Origin: Pelosinus propionicus DSM 13327
GTDB lineage: Bacteria; Bacillota; Negativicutes; DSM-13327
Assembly: GCF_900114615.1 (NCBI RefSeq)
Contig: NZ_FOTS01000036.1
Coordinates: 1 to 53,894 of the forward strand
Direction of reading: 5' to 3'
Length of the DNA stretch: 53,894 nucleotides
The position numbers and the translations under genes are program-made. Numbering within the stretch: position 1 is the stretch's first letter; the number at the start of each line of letters is the position of its first letter. Positions 18,331 through 27,439 of this stretch are shown piece by piece. Below the pieces are notes generated by a model. The model worked only from the letters and a program-made list of their open reading frames with translations, made no database searches and had not been told where the DNA came from.

Positions 18331-19023
18331 TTAGTCAGTTATATTTTTCAATAAATATGTCCCTGTAAAAATCGGCATGATATCCTCTGTAAAAACAATT
18401 TTGTTAGATTTAGGTATATAGACCATATCCCCATCTTGTAATCGAACATTCTGGGCTGCATCTTGTTGTTTTACAAATTTATCAAAATTCACTTCCTGCA
18501 TTTGCACCTTTCCATCTACCATACGTACTACAGCAATATGCTTAGGGCGACCACGTTTCGTAATACCACCAGCACTCGATATGGCTGCAAAAACATTCAT
18601 GTATTCAGAACCTAACGAATATATCCCCTGTTTTGCTACTTCTCCCATCACATACACTTGACGGGGTCCATATTGTTTAATCATAACTGCCATACTAGGA
18701 ATCTTAATATATTCCCCTAGTTTTTCTCGTAATAGTTCTGTTGCTTCGGGAATTGTAAGTCCAGCGAGCTTTACAGTTCCAGCATAAGGTAAATTGGCAT
18801 AACCATCTGGCCCCAACATAATATCACTAAAACCAGCACTATTTTCTGGCATACCAATGACTACTACATTGATTACATCATATTTACTTAAACGATATTT
18901 TTCCATAACATTACTACGACCTATTTCTAATGGAACTGCATTTGTCAAATTGGAAGCAGATATAGGGACAAATGTACTAAGACAAACCAATAATACACAG
19001 CTTATTATTTTCCTTAAACACAC
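18331..19023 (-). CDS. Wza-like polysaccharide export (OPX) protein
   Basis: About 230 residues from GTG 19023. It has a signal peptide (CLRKIISCVLLVCLSTFVPI), a Poly_export domain starting YRLSKYDVINVVVIGMPENS, and an SLBB-like segment around RQVYVMGEVAKQGIYSL with an AISSAGGITKRGRPKHI stretch. It ends at LKNITD with no C-terminal amphipathic helix domain like that forming the E. coli Wza outer-membrane pore, and no clear lipobox cysteine. GGAG lies 11 bases before GTG 19023. The upstream in-frame TTG at 19071 has no site, and its product would hide the signal peptide behind 16 residues. The gene is first in the operon from the 19257-19285 promoter. Confidence 0.87.
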   Translation of the reverse strand: MCLRKIISCVLLVCLSTFVPISASNLTNAVPLEIGRSNVMEKYRLSKYDVINVVVIGMPENSAGFSDIMLGPDGYANLPYAGTVKLAGLTIPEATELLREKLGEYIKIPSMAVMIKQYGPRQVYVMGEVAKQGIYSLGSEYMNVFAAISSAGGITKRGRPKHIAVVRMVDGKVQMQEVNFDKFVKQQDAAQNVRLQDGDMVYIPKSNKIVFTEDIMPIFTGTYLLKNITD

Positions 19024-19071
19024 TAGCGACTTCACTCCATTTCTGTAGATAATATTAAATGAAACACCCAA

Positions 19072-19256
19072 AACTACATGTTAACGATTACATTATTTGA
19101 TTTTAGATCAAATTCATAATTATTTAATTTCTACAAGTGCAGCAATAATCCTGTAAATATTATCTTTTTTTGTAATATTAACTCAGATAATTTTGATCTT
19201 CTTAAATTTAATTGTGCATATAAACTTGCAATTATTTGAATTTCCTTTGACTATTT
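19072..19256 (-). promoter_or_regulatory. Long AT-rich 5' leader of the exopolysaccharide operon
   Basis: With transcription starting near 19249, the mRNA would have about 225 untranslated bases before GTG 19023. The stretch is very AT-rich and has no gene. It holds a short palindrome TTTGATTTTAGATCAAA around 19098-19114. I see no known riboswitch. Confidence 0.35.
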
Positions 19257-19285
19257 ATTATAACGCCACAGCTAAATAATGTAAA
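19257..19285 (-). promoter_or_regulatory. Sigma-70-type promoter of the exopolysaccharide operon
   Basis: On the minus strand TTTACA (19285-19280), a 17-base spacer and TATAAT (19262-19257). This is five of six and six of six matches to consensus with ideal spacing. The predicted start is near 19249. It faces the OPX-Wzz-WbaP-wbp genes. Confidence 0.7.
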
Positions 19286-19327
19286 CAAATACATAATATT
19301 CATATGCATTTTTTTACATTTAAACGA

Positions 19328-19353
19328 CAAAAATCGCAGCAATCATGCTGCGA
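19328..19353 (-). terminator. Rho-independent terminator after the beta-barrel gene
   Basis: Stem TCGCAGCA (19334-19341) with TGCTGCGA (19346-19353) and a four-base loop, followed on the minus strand by TTTTTG. It lies just past the stop at 19372 and separates that gene from the exopolysaccharide promoter. Confidence 0.7.
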
Positions 19354-19371
19354 CTTTTGTCTTTAATTTAT

Positions 19372-20562
19372 CTATTTTTTATAAAACTGATAGGTCACTT
19401 TCTGACTCAGCTGCGCTGGCCCTTGGCGATCACGCTCCCATGTTTTGATTCCTTCTGAGAACTTATGCGGGCTGACGAGTGCTTCTGTTTGCAGGTACCA
19501 TGGTTCTTCTTTCATAACCACAATCAGATCATTGCCGCCAGTTTCGCCCCAAGAGGAAATACGATGTTCATAGTAATTGCGAGCCTGTCCGTTCTGCCAG
19601 TAGGTACGCAGGCGTTCAGCTTTGACTTCACCTACTAAGACGGCGTTTTCTGGTACTTTTCTCTCTATACCGCCAATTCTACCTGAAACCAATGGTATTT
19701 GCATTGCAAATCCTTCAGGAGTACGATCGTAGTCAAAGGCTACTTTCCCCATGGCTTTCGTTGTATGATTCATCGGGAAACTCACCATGACACCTGTGTA
19801 AGCAGGCTGATGCTGTAATTTTTCATAGAGTAACCCTACTGTATATCGGGTGCCAGTGGTCCCCAAATAGACGTTATAACCATTTTCCTTGCGTCCTAAA
19901 GGTTCTGGCCTTACTGCTAGTCCCCCTACATGGGTTTCAAAGTGCAATTTTCCGAAGTTCTGGCGATAGAAGACATAATCTTCTAAGATCTTGGAGCCAC
20001 CCTCTCTGCCAAAATCCCAGTTGATCCCGCTTACATGCAATCCTAGACCTGTTTTGTGTGCATAATCCAATGTCAAAAGCTCTCCGCTATAACCAGTTTT
20101 TGCTCCACCGGTTAAATCACTAATCCCTGGCACTTGATCAAATACCGCAATGGAATCAGGATAAGGAAAATGCAGATATCTCATGTTACCAATGCGCAAA
20201 CTGGCACTTAAGGTACCATTCTGACTTTCATGAAATCCGTAGCCCTCCAGATAGTTCTCATCAAAATGAGGATGAAAGCCACGCAGAGTATCTTGTTCAC
20301 GATTGGAACGAACCACGGTGTGCCAACGCAAACCTGGAGCTAAATCCATATCTCCTCTGAGCTGCAAATTACGGGTATGAAAGGTATCAGTCCAAAAAAA
20401 GACCCCCACGCTAGCATCCCAAGTGCCTTTGCCTTGGCCTAGATAGGGAAAGTACCAGCCTGAGTCTTGTCGTGGGGTTTCTGAGTTTTCAGCATAGATG
20501 TTTGTAGAAGGTATGATGAATAAAACCAATAGAGCGATGATCATTTTAATGCTAAAATTCAT
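19372..20562 (-). CDS. Predicted outer-membrane beta-barrel protein of unknown function
   Basis: 396 residues with a clear signal peptide (IIALLVLFIIPSTNIYA, about 8-24). The rest is rich in alternating hydrophobic/polar stretches with aromatic ends, for example TWDASVGVFFWTDTF, LSASLRIGNMRYLHF, LTLDYAHKTGLGLHVSG and YTVGLLYEKLQ, and it ends VTYQFYKK, as expected for a barrel of roughly 16-18 strands. I recognise no named family. It lies directly upstream of the OPX gene, with a terminator and promoter between, so a role in polysaccharide secretion or surface retention (a Wzi- or Wzp-like partner) is an inference from position. GGGAGG precedes the ATG. Confidence 0.7.
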   Translation of the reverse strand: MNFSIKMIIALLVLFIIPSTNIYAENSETPRQDSGWYFPYLGQGKGTWDASVGVFFWTDTFHTRNLQLRGDMDLAPGLRWHTVVRSNREQDTLRGFHPHFDENYLEGYGFHESQNGTLSASLRIGNMRYLHFPYPDSIAVFDQVPGISDLTGGAKTGYSGELLTLDYAHKTGLGLHVSGINWDFGREGGSKILEDYVFYRQNFGKLHFETHVGGLAVRPEPLGRKENGYNVYLGTTGTRYTVGLLYEKLQHQPAYTGVMVSFPMNHTTKAMGKVAFDYDRTPEGFAMQIPLVSGRIGGIERKVPENAVLVGEVKAERLRTYWQNGQARNYYEHRISSWGETGGNDLIVVMKEEPWYLQTEALVSPHKFSEGIKTWERDRQGPAQLSQKVTYQFYKK

Positions 20563-20585
20563 TTTCTTATTTCCTCCCTATTATT

Positions 20586-20635
20586 TAGAGGGGGACACAT
20601 CCCGCCCTGTGAGCACCCCCTCTCTAGAGAGGAGT
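20586..20635. repeat. Short intergenic repeat, copy 4
   Basis: GGGGGACACATCCCGCCCTG followed by GAGCACCCCC and TCTCTAGAGAGGAG. Same family as 12162-12206. It lies in the 160-base spacer between rfbC and the beta-barrel gene. Confidence 0.45.
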
Positions 20636-20722
20636 TGTAAAGACAATTAGCCAACTCCATATATTTTTTTATTGATTATCCTCAAACATTTAACAATTAC
20701 ATATTATTCCATCAAAAACATA

Positions 20723-21256
20723 TTACGTTATTATATCGCGCAGCCGTACATTTTCTTTGTCTTTTGCCGATAAAATAGGCGCTACCATCGGCCACTGAAT
20801 TCCAATATCAGGATCATTCCACATAATACCCATCTCTGCCTGGGGATTATATCTATCAGTACATTTATATGCAAATAACGCCGCTTCGCTTAATACGCAA
20901 AAGCCGTGAGCAAAACCTTCCGGGACGTAAAACTGCTTTTTATTTTCACTAGAAAGAATAACCCCTTCCCATTGACCAAAGGTTGGTGAGCCTGCTCGAA
21001 TATCTACTGCGACATCAAATACTTCCCCTTGGAGAACGTAGACCAATTTCCCCTGAGGATTTGGATTTTGAAAATGCAATCCGCGCAGTACGCCTTTTGT
21101 TGAAAAGGATAAATTATCTTGCACAAAATGAAAAGGCAAGCCTGCCTTTTCGTACTTTTCTTTATTCCAGGTTTCCATAAAAAAACCACGATTATCGCCA
21201 AATACTTTTGGCTCAATAATCACTGCACCTTGCAATTTCGTCTCAATGATATTCAT
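20723..21256 (-). CDS. rfbC: dTDP-4-dehydrorhamnose 3,5-epimerase
   Basis: 177 residues, the normal length. Cupin-fold epimerase that converts dTDP-4-keto-6-deoxyglucose to dTDP-4-keto-rhamnose. Motifs: [36 protein letters not shown] with the catalytic histidine in RGLHF (about 61), [13 protein letters not shown], and [15 protein letters not shown]. The ATG overlaps the end of rfbA by four bases. Confidence 0.95.
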   Translation of the reverse strand: MNIIETKLQGAVIIEPKVFGDNRGFFMETWNKEKYEKAGLPFHFVQDNLSFSTKGVLRGLHFQNPNPQGKLVYVLQGEVFDVAVDIRAGSPTFGQWEGVILSSENKKQFYVPEGFAHGFCVLSEAALFAYKCTDRYNPQAEMGIMWNDPDIGIQWPMVAPILSAKDKENVRLRDIIT

Positions 21257-22140
21257 AGTTTTACACCGCCTTGCAGGAGATTTAATAAATATTGACCATA
21301 TCCGTTCTTTTTAAGAGGATCTGCTAATTGAAATAGTTGTTCGTTATTAATGAGCCCCATACGATAAGCGATCTCTTCCGGACACGCAATCATGAGTCCT
21401 TGGCGCTGTTGTATGGTTTCAATATAGTTGGCAGCTTGTAATAAGGACTCATGAGTTCCTGTATCCAGCCAGGCAAAACCACGCCCTAAGGTCTCTACCC
21501 GCAATTTGTTTTGTTCTAAATAGAAACGGTTGACATCTGTAATTTCCAATTCACCACGCACTGAAGGCGTTAAATCTTTAGCGATATTTATAACATGATT
21601 ATCATAAAAATAGAGTCCTGTAACAGCATAATTGGATTTTGGTTTGTCAGGCTTTTCTTCAATGCTTACTGCTTGCTTACGATCATCAAAAGCGACTACA
21701 CCATAACGTTCAGGATCTTTCACCCAATAGGCAAAAACAGTAGCTCCTTCTTTTTGGCTGGCAGCACGGCGTAAGCTATCCGTCAGGCTATGTCCATAAA
21801 AAATATTATCACCTAATACTAATGCGCAACTGTCTTTACCAATAAAATCTCGTCCAATGATAAAGGCTTGGGCAAGTCCATCAGGACTAGGCTGCACTGC
21901 ATAATTCAAATTGATCCCCCATTGACTGCCATCATTCAACATTGCTTGAAAAAAGGGCTGATCCTGGGGAGTCGTAATAATCAAAATATCTTTGACACCA
22001 GCCAACAGCAGTGTACACAAGGGATAATAAATCATTGGCTTATCATAAATCGGCATCAATTGTTTGCTGACTACGGTAGTCAATGGATATAACCTGGTAC
22101 CAGAGCCACCTGCTAAAATAATTCCTTTTGTAATTGCCAT
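21253..22140 (-). CDS. rfbA: Glucose-1-phosphate thymidylyltransferase
   Basis: 295 residues. Makes dTDP-glucose from glucose-1-phosphate and dTTP. The N-terminus is [16 protein letters not shown], the nucleotide-binding GGxGTRLxP loop, followed by [19 protein letters not shown] with the metal-binding aspartate, and [27 protein letters not shown] precedes the ATG, which overlaps the rfbB stop (TAATG). Confidence 0.95.
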   Translation of the reverse strand: MAITKGIILAGGSGTRLYPLTTVVSKQLMPIYDKPMIYYPLCTLLLAGVKDILIITTPQDQPFFQAMLNDGSQWGINLNYAVQPSPDGLAQAFIIGRDFIGKDSCALVLGDNIFYGHSLTDSLRRAASQKEGATVFAYWVKDPERYGVVAFDDRKQAVSIEEKPDKPKSNYAVTGLYFYDNHVINIAKDLTPSVRGELEITDVNRFYLEQNKLRVETLGRGFAWLDTGTHESLLQAANYIETIQQRQGLMIACPEEIAYRMGLINNEQLFQLADPLKKNGYGQYLLNLLQGGVKL

Positions 22141-23204
22141 TATTTCTCCTCCGCTATAAGACCGAGTCGTTCCCCCTGATAGCTGCCATCACAAACATGT
22201 TGGCACCACTCTGCATTGTGTAAATACCATTGTATCGTTTTCTCTATACCGCTCTCAAAGGTTTCTGACGGTACCCATTCCAGCTCATTTTGGATTTTGG
22301 ATGCATCAATGGCATAACGTCGATCATGCCCAGGGCGATCCTTCACATAGGTAATCTGCCCGCGATATGATTTTCCCATATCCCTTGGTCTTGCTTTATC
22401 TAGTAAATCACAAATCTTATAGACAATTTCCAAATTCGATTTTTCATTATGCCCGCCAACATTATAGGTTTCACCAATTTTTCCCTTTTCCAATACTGAT
22501 AAGATGGCACTACAATGATCTTCTACATACAGCCAGTCCCGAACATTCTTCCCATCTCCATAGATAGGCAATGATTTACCAGCTAATGCATTTAATATCA
22601 TTAATGGAATTAATTTTTCAGGAAATTGATAGGGTCCATAATTATTGGAGCAATTTGTCGTTACTACGGGAAGTCCATAGGTATGATGATATGCTCTTAC
22701 CAAATGGTCAGAAGATGCTTTGGAAGCGGAATAGGGGGAATTCGGAGCATAGGGTGTTTCTTCTGTGAAATATCCAGTCTCCCCTAAAGAGCCGAATACT
22801 TCATCCGTTGATACATGAAGAAAACGGAACTTAGTTTTGCCTGCTTCTGCCCGCTTCAGCCAGTATTTCTTTACGGATTCTAACAAAGAAAATGTACCAA
22901 CAATATTGGTTTGAATAAACGCAGCAGGGCCTTCGATGGAACGATCCACATGGGATTCGGCTGCAAAATTCACAACCGCATCTGGAGAATACTCTGCCAG
23001 CAACTGATCTACTAATAAGCCATCACCAATGTCGCCTTGAACAAAGCTATAACTAGGATTGTCCACAATTGCCTGTAACGATTCTAAGTTTCCAGCATAA
23101 GTAAGGCTATCCAAATTGATCACTTTTTTCCCTTGGGCGATTGCCATATGTACAAAGTTACTACCAATAAAGCCTGCGCCGCCTGTAACGAGTATCGTAT
23201 TCAT
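22140..23204 (-). CDS. rfbB: dTDP-glucose 4,6-dehydratase
   Basis: 354 residues, extended SDR family. NAD-binding [15 protein letters not shown] near the N-terminus, [20 protein letters not shown], the catalytic [10 protein letters not shown] and the [20 protein letters not shown] segment with the YxxxK pair (Y158, K162 region). It performs the second step of dTDP-rhamnose synthesis. GAGAGG lies before the ATG. Gene order here is rfbD-rfbB-rfbA-rfbC in the direction of transcription. Confidence 0.95.
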   Translation of the reverse strand: MNTILVTGGAGFIGSNFVHMAIAQGKKVINLDSLTYAGNLESLQAIVDNPSYSFVQGDIGDGLLVDQLLAEYSPDAVVNFAAESHVDRSIEGPAAFIQTNIVGTFSLLESVKKYWLKRAEAGKTKFRFLHVSTDEVFGSLGETGYFTEETPYAPNSPYSASKASSDHLVRAYHHTYGLPVVTTNCSNNYGPYQFPEKLIPLMILNALAGKSLPIYGDGKNVRDWLYVEDHCSAILSVLEKGKIGETYNVGGHNEKSNLEIVYKICDLLDKARPRDMGKSYRGQITYVKDRPGHDRRYAIDASKIQNELEWVPSETFESGIEKTIQWYLHNAEWCQHVCDGSYQGERLGLIAEEK

Positions 23205-23246
23205 AATTTTATCATCCTCTCCCTCATAGCTGCTTATTCTTTTGAT

Positions 23247-24092
23247 TTAAAGTTGCTGGCACTCATGTTCCAAGTAATCCTTTAACGCTTCCTGCCACGG
23301 CCTCATCGTATTAAGTCCACGAAGTTTTAGCATTCTGTTTTCCATTACGGAATTCATAGGGCGTTTTGCCTTTACTGGATATTCGGCGGTAGTTAAGGAT
23401 TTTATGATGGTCTTGCATTTGGCAGCAGTCATAATTTCCTTTGCAAACTCATACCAGCTGCAGCTTCCTTCATTAGAAGCATGATAAACGCCATAAAATG
23501 TAGTACACATAGCTTTCTCAATCGCCCAGCATAAGTCTTTGGTATAGGTAGGCGTGCCGTATTGGTCCCCCACTACGGATATTTCACTTTTTTCTCTAGA
23601 CAAGCGCAGCATCGTACGAACAAAATTATTTCCATCACCATATAACCAGGATGTACGCAAAATGAAATATTTTCCACCAACTTGCTCAATTAGTTTTTCA
23701 CCCAAAGATTTACTCCGGCCATATATCGAAAGAGGGTTGTGCAGATCAAATTCTTCATATGGTTTATCCTTCGTTCCATCAAAAACATAGTCTGTACTAA
23801 TATGCACCAGCTTACTATCGTGCTTTTTGCAACTTGTCGCTAGGTTTTCAGCTCCTATTGCATTTACTTGAAACGCATTATCACAATCTTCTTCGGCCTT
23901 TTCTACATTGGTATATGCTGCTGCATTGATTACAACGTCTGGTTTTACTTTGGCAATAGCAGTATCAACAGCGTCACTATTCGTGATATTCAGCGTATCT
24001 GTACCATGCAAAAACAGTTCATATTTATCCTGGAATTGGCGCTTAATTTCCCTGCCAAGCTGGCCATTCGCACCCACTACAAAGATTTTCAT
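23247..24092 (-). CDS. rfbD: dTDP-4-dehydrorhamnose reductase
   Basis: About 281 residues from ATG 24092, which has AAGGAG ten bases upstream. The frame stays open further up, but the extra residues do not fit the family. Motifs: KIFVVGANGQLGREIK (NADPH binding), VINAAAYTNVEKAEED, HISTDYVFDGTKDKPY and YGRSKSLGEKL with the YxxxK pair. Last step to dTDP-L-rhamnose. First gene of the rfbDBAC unit. Confidence 0.95.
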   Translation of the reverse strand: MKIFVVGANGQLGREIKRQFQDKYELFLHGTDTLNITNSDAVDTAIAKVKPDVVINAAAYTNVEKAEEDCDNAFQVNAIGAENLATSCKKHDSKLVHISTDYVFDGTKDKPYEEFDLHNPLSIYGRSKSLGEKLIEQVGGKYFILRTSWLYGDGNNFVRTMLRLSREKSEISVVGDQYGTPTYTKDLCWAIEKAMCTTFYGVYHASNEGSCSWYEFAKEIMTAAKCKTIIKSLTTAEYPVKAKRPMNSVMENRMLKLRGLNTMRPWQEALKDYLEHECQQL

Positions 24093-24113
24093 ACTATAAA
24101 TTCTCCTTATGTT

Positions 24114-24142
24114 TTTACATACTCTTAAAATAGTGATAGAAT
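24114..24142 (+). promoter_or_regulatory. Promoter of the divergent deacetylase gene
   Basis: TTTACA (24114-24119), 17-base spacer, TAGAAT (24137-24142), giving a start near 24150 and a 30-base leader. A 17-base palindrome (TAGAATAAATTATTCTA, 24137-24153) overlaps the -10 box and the start and could be a regulator site. Confidence 0.55.
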
Positions 24143-24181
24143 AAATTATTCTATTCATACAACAGAAAGGATTTTTCATTC

Positions 24182-25057
24182 ATGGTGATCTTACTTATTA
24201 TAATACTATTATTTTTAATCTATCAACATATAAATAAGCAAATCCCTATTTTAATGTACCATCGAATTGCTGATATACCAAATGATCGCAATACAGTATC
24301 ACCCATTATGTTTGAGCAGCAGCTGCAATATTTAAAGAAATATGGGTATACTACGATTTCTTTACAAGACCTGTATCATCATTTTACCCTGAAGTCTCCT
24401 CTTCCGTCAAAACCAGTTCTCCTCACTTTCGATGATGGCTATGAAGACAATTTGATTAACGCTTTACCATTATTAAAGAAATATGGTATGACCGCTACGG
24501 TCTGCATCATTAGTAATTGGATTGGGCAAGAAAATAATTGGGAAGATTACAAGAATAAACCAAGCTGCCGAACAATGGATTTGGCACAACTCCAGGAGTG
24601 GTTAAAGCAAGGAATGTTGATTTGTGCCCACACTGTCAGCCATCCCTTTTTATCTAGGTTGAATAATGAAGAAATCCTCCATGAGCTAGCAAGCTGCAAG
24701 AGTACCCTAGAAGAGCAACTACATATCCCTATCGAATTTTTATGTTATCCTTATGGTGATTTTGACGATAGAGTAAAAAGTCTAGCTAAGCAGGCAGGAT
24801 ATAAAGCAGCCTTGGGTATTTTCAAAGGCACAAACTTTTGGAGAAATGATTTATTTTCTTTAAAGCGAGTCGTTATCTCATCACGACAGCCCTTATGGGA
24901 GTTTTCCTTAAAGGTTTCTTCACTGCATATGCTATTTATTGGAATGAGAATTCTAGAATACCGAATAAAGCAATGCCGTGATTTGTCCCTTACCACCTTA
25001 CTACAATGTATTTTCTCAAAGCAGGGTAACAAAAAAGATATAAATAAAAGCAATTAA
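24182..25057 (+). CDS. Membrane-anchored polysaccharide deacetylase (CE4)
   Basis: 291 residues, the only substantial intact gene on the plus strand. An N-terminal membrane anchor (about 2-15) is followed by a NodB-type domain with PILMYHRIAD, the metal- and acid-bearing LLTFDDGYEDN (about 80-90), AHTVSHPFLS carrying the HxxxH pair (about 151-158), and FLCYPYGDFDD. Such enzymes remove N-acetyl groups from peptidoglycan, poly-GlcNAc or capsule at the outer face of the membrane. AAAGGA lies ten bases before the ATG. It is divergent from rfbD and has its own promoter and terminator, so it is regulated separately. Confidence 0.9.
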   Translation: MVILLIIILLFLIYQHINKQIPILMYHRIADIPNDRNTVSPIMFEQQLQYLKKYGYTTISLQDLYHHFTLKSPLPSKPVLLTFDDGYEDNLINALPLLKKYGMTATVCIISNWIGQENNWEDYKNKPSCRTMDLAQLQEWLKQGMLICAHTVSHPFLSRLNNEEILHELASCKSTLEEQLHIPIEFLCYPYGDFDDRVKSLAKQAGYKAALGIFKGTNFWRNDLFSLKRVVISSRQPLWEFSLKVSSLHMLFIGMRILEYRIKQCRDLSLTTLLQCIFSKQGNKKDINKSN

Positions 25058-25063
25058 GTGTAA

Positions 25064-25103
25064 AGTAAGCCCCGCCTTGAAAGGCAGGGCTTACTGGTTT
25101 TCT
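25064..25103 (+). terminator. Terminator after the deacetylase gene
   Basis: Strong hairpin AGTAAGCCCcGCC / GGCaGGGCTTACT around a GAAA-containing loop, followed by GGTTTTC. It lies between converging genes and may serve both strands. Confidence 0.75.
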
Positions 25104-25122
25104 TTGCGACTACCTGTCCCGC

Positions 25123-26223
25123 TTAGCTTGAAAACTCCCTAATTAAAGAAATAACTTCATTAATATTCTTCGGGAACTTTACCCCAGCCCCTTGCTTAAC
25201 TTCTACATAGGCGGGGTACAACGGTTTTTGGTAAAAATTCACTAGACTGACACTTGTTAGCTTTCTATCAGTAAACTTATCTGGAAGCATTAGTGCCGTC
25301 GACTGATAACTGATAACCGCTCGCAAGTTTTCTTCACCGTAAAATAATAATTCAACTGGCTCTACCGATTCGAAGAATTCTATTTGTGGCAGTTCCTTTT
25401 GATAAAATTTAATCTTATTTGCGTTATCATTCGGATGCGGTTTATAAAAAATATCCGTATTCTCGTCCAAATTTTCAACAATGCTTTTAAGTCTGCCGAA
25501 TTCCTCTGCAAGTGTAAACTTCCCCTGCTCTACTAAAGGTTGACTCAAATATAAAATACTGTTTTTCTTCATAACTTTAAAAAATAGATCACGCCGCTTA
25601 AGATCCAACATCGCTGCCCGAATGATTTCTTGCGTAATTTCATAGGCTTGTGGCGAATATCTTTTGAGAAGCTCTGGTTTATACATGTAATCGCTAATAC
25701 CAGCTTTACTGTCACTGGCAGTAGATGTATTGATATATGGACCATTCTTTATTCCTGCCAACCATTCCATTGCATGTATTTTTAGTTTATGAAATAACAT
25801 GTGCGATATAGGGCGACGACGGATTTCATTATAATAAGAATATAATCCATCTTCATATCTATAGAATTCTCGCTTGCCAAATGTACCAATGAGCAATTGG
25901 TTTTGTACGTCAATATCGCTTCCCAAGAAAACATTCTCAATATTTAGTTTTCCAATGGTGTCTTTTACTTCCTTTGCCTGCTCCCGATAAGACTGTTCTT
26001 TATTCTTTCGTGTCATCCAATTTATAAGAGGAAATACTGCTTTATACCCGCAGTCTTCTGATGATATATAATTCAGGACTTTACTATCTTGCCATTTCTC
26101 ATAGCCATGTGGATGAATCAACGCAAGGTAATTCTCATCATCGCAAAATTTCCCTTTCGTCAAAATAAACGCTGTTAATAGATGAAATGGTGTATTTACA
26201 ATAAATAGATTTTTCTTAGCTAT
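25123..26223 (-). CDS. Glycosyltransferase, family 52/polysialyltransferase-like
   Basis: About 366 residues if read from 26223. It has EKWQDSKVLNYI, a YRYEDGLYSYY segment, IFYKPHPNDNANKIKF and a late SYQSTALMLPD, an arrangement seen in GT52/alpha-2,8-polysialyltransferase-like proteins, where the KPHP and S-S/T pairs bind donor. The first canonical start is TTG 26163, with no ribosome-binding site. The frame upstream encodes NLFIVNTPFHLLTAFIL, a good first Rossmann strand and loop. It begins at ATA 26223 preceded by AGAGGA nine bases away and overlaps the upstream stop. No ATG, GTG or TTG exists there. I take ATA as a mutated or unusual start. The function call is moderate. Confidence 0.6.
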   Translation of the reverse strand: MAKKNLFIVNTPFHLLTAFILTKGKFCDDENYLALIHPHGYEKWQDSKVLNYISSEDCGYKAVFPLINWMTRKNKEQSYREQAKEVKDTIGKLNIENVFLGSDIDVQNQLLIGTFGKREFYRYEDGLYSYYNEIRRRPISHMLFHKLKIHAMEWLAGIKNGPYINTSTASDSKAGISDYMYKPELLKRYSPQAYEITQEIIRAAMLDLKRRDLFFKVMKKNSILYLSQPLVEQGKFTLAEEFGRLKSIVENLDENTDIFYKPHPNDNANKIKFYQKELPQIEFFESVEPVELLFYGEENLRAVISYQSTALMLPDKFTDRKLTSVSLVNFYQKPLYPAYVEVKQGAGVKFPKNINEVISLIREFSS

Positions 26224-27211
26224 CTGTTGTTTTCCTCTCTTCTACCAATGCTTTGACAGCATCCAACATCGCATCTACAGATAACTCCCCACCTGATATT
26301 AAGCGATGTGGATAGAATTCCTTAGGTGCCCAAGAAGTCAAATGCTCTTCTGTATATACATAGAAAAGCGCTAGCAAAGGTATACCTAGTGCACAGATCA
26401 AATGCATAGTTCCTGTATCTACACTTATAGCAACCTTACAGCGTTTTAACACCTCTGCAAGTTGCGCAATCGTTGTCTGATTTGTCAAATTGATGAACTC
26501 TGTACAATTTTGATTATGCAAATCTTCCACATAATCTACAGCAGCTTGACCGACACCAACATAAAGAACTTTTTTTCCTTGTTGATTGAGCGCGGCAATC
26601 AGTTTAGTACAAGCAGCAACTGGCATATCTTTTTCTTTACGCTTTGTTGTCGTACAAACGGCGACAAGCTCATCATCACGCTTAATATTGTATTTCTGCC
26701 ATAGGATATCTACCTCAGCGGCAGCTTCTCGCGGCGGCAGATAGAGCATGGCAATTGACTGTGGTGTTTTACCTGTATATAATTCAAGCAGAGCATTATG
26801 CTTATCTTGAGCATGTGTTCTGCCTTTATAATCAATTGCCCCATTATCCAAAAATAGACGAATTAAGCCTGTATTGTCGCTATAGATTTTCTTTGCACCA
26901 AACAGTTTCGACAATACAATACCGCGCTCATTGCCATAGATGACAAAAGCAACATCAATTTTATTTTTATACTGTACTTTATATGTGTTATAAAAATGAC
27001 AAAAACCAACTAATCCTTGATGTTCGCCGTTTTTGTCATAACAAAGGACTTCATCGACACCATTCATATATCTTGCCACTTCTGCAAACGGCTTATTGAC
27101 CATGAAAAGCACCTTCGAATTTGGATATTCTAGTTTAATATTTCGACACAAAGAACCTGTTAGCAGCGTGTCACCCAAAAAAGAAGTATTTATTATTAAA
27201 AAAGTTTTCAT
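26216..27211 (-). CDS. Family 9 glycosyltransferase (heptosyltransferase-like)
   Basis: 331 residues. The N-terminal FLIINTSFLGDTLLTGSLCR is the GT9 hallmark (LGD followed by a TP/TG helix start). The C-terminal AISVDTGTMHLICALGIPLL (about 270-290) is the matching donor-site motif D-T/S-G-x-x-H. GT9 enzymes add ADP-heptose or similar sugars to LPS core. It stands apart from the other five GT9 genes, inside the glycosyltransferase part of the locus, so it may use another sugar. AAGGTAAAGTG precedes the ATG. Confidence 0.87.
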   Translation of the reverse strand: MKTFLIINTSFLGDTLLTGSLCRNIKLEYPNSKVLFMVNKPFAEVARYMNGVDEVLCYDKNGEHQGLVGFCHFYNTYKVQYKNKIDVAFVIYGNERGIVLSKLFGAKKIYSDNTGLIRLFLDNGAIDYKGRTHAQDKHNALLELYTGKTPQSIAMLYLPPREAAAEVDILWQKYNIKRDDELVAVCTTTKRKEKDMPVAACTKLIAALNQQGKKVLYVGVGQAAVDYVEDLHNQNCTEFINLTNQTTIAQLAEVLKRCKVAISVDTGTMHLICALGIPLLALFYVYTEEHLTSWAPKEFYPHRLISGGELSVDAMLDAVKALVEERKTTDS

Positions 27212-27372
27212 ATCACTTTACCTTTCTTTAAAACTTCGCTGCAACTTGTTCTAATATGGTGCATGCACCAGCCAAGACCTTGAAGACAATCGTCGTTTTT
27301 TTATAAGCATTAGGCATAATTTTTAATTTCATTACGCGTCCTGACTACATAGTCACACTGCCTCATGAAACA

Positions 27373-27397
27373 ATATACTCAGGCTTGCTGAGTATAA
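27373..27397 (-). terminator. Possible weak terminator
   Basis: Perfect nine-base stem TATACTCAG/CTGAGTATA with a five-base loop at 27374-27396, just past the stop of the GT4 gene at 27440. On the minus strand it is followed by TTGTTTC, a poor T-run. The rest of the 228-base gap (27212-27439) shows nothing else. Confidence 0.35.
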
Positions 27398-27439
27398 ACA
27401 AAATAGAGTAATGCCTTTCCATACTCAAAAGAATATGGT

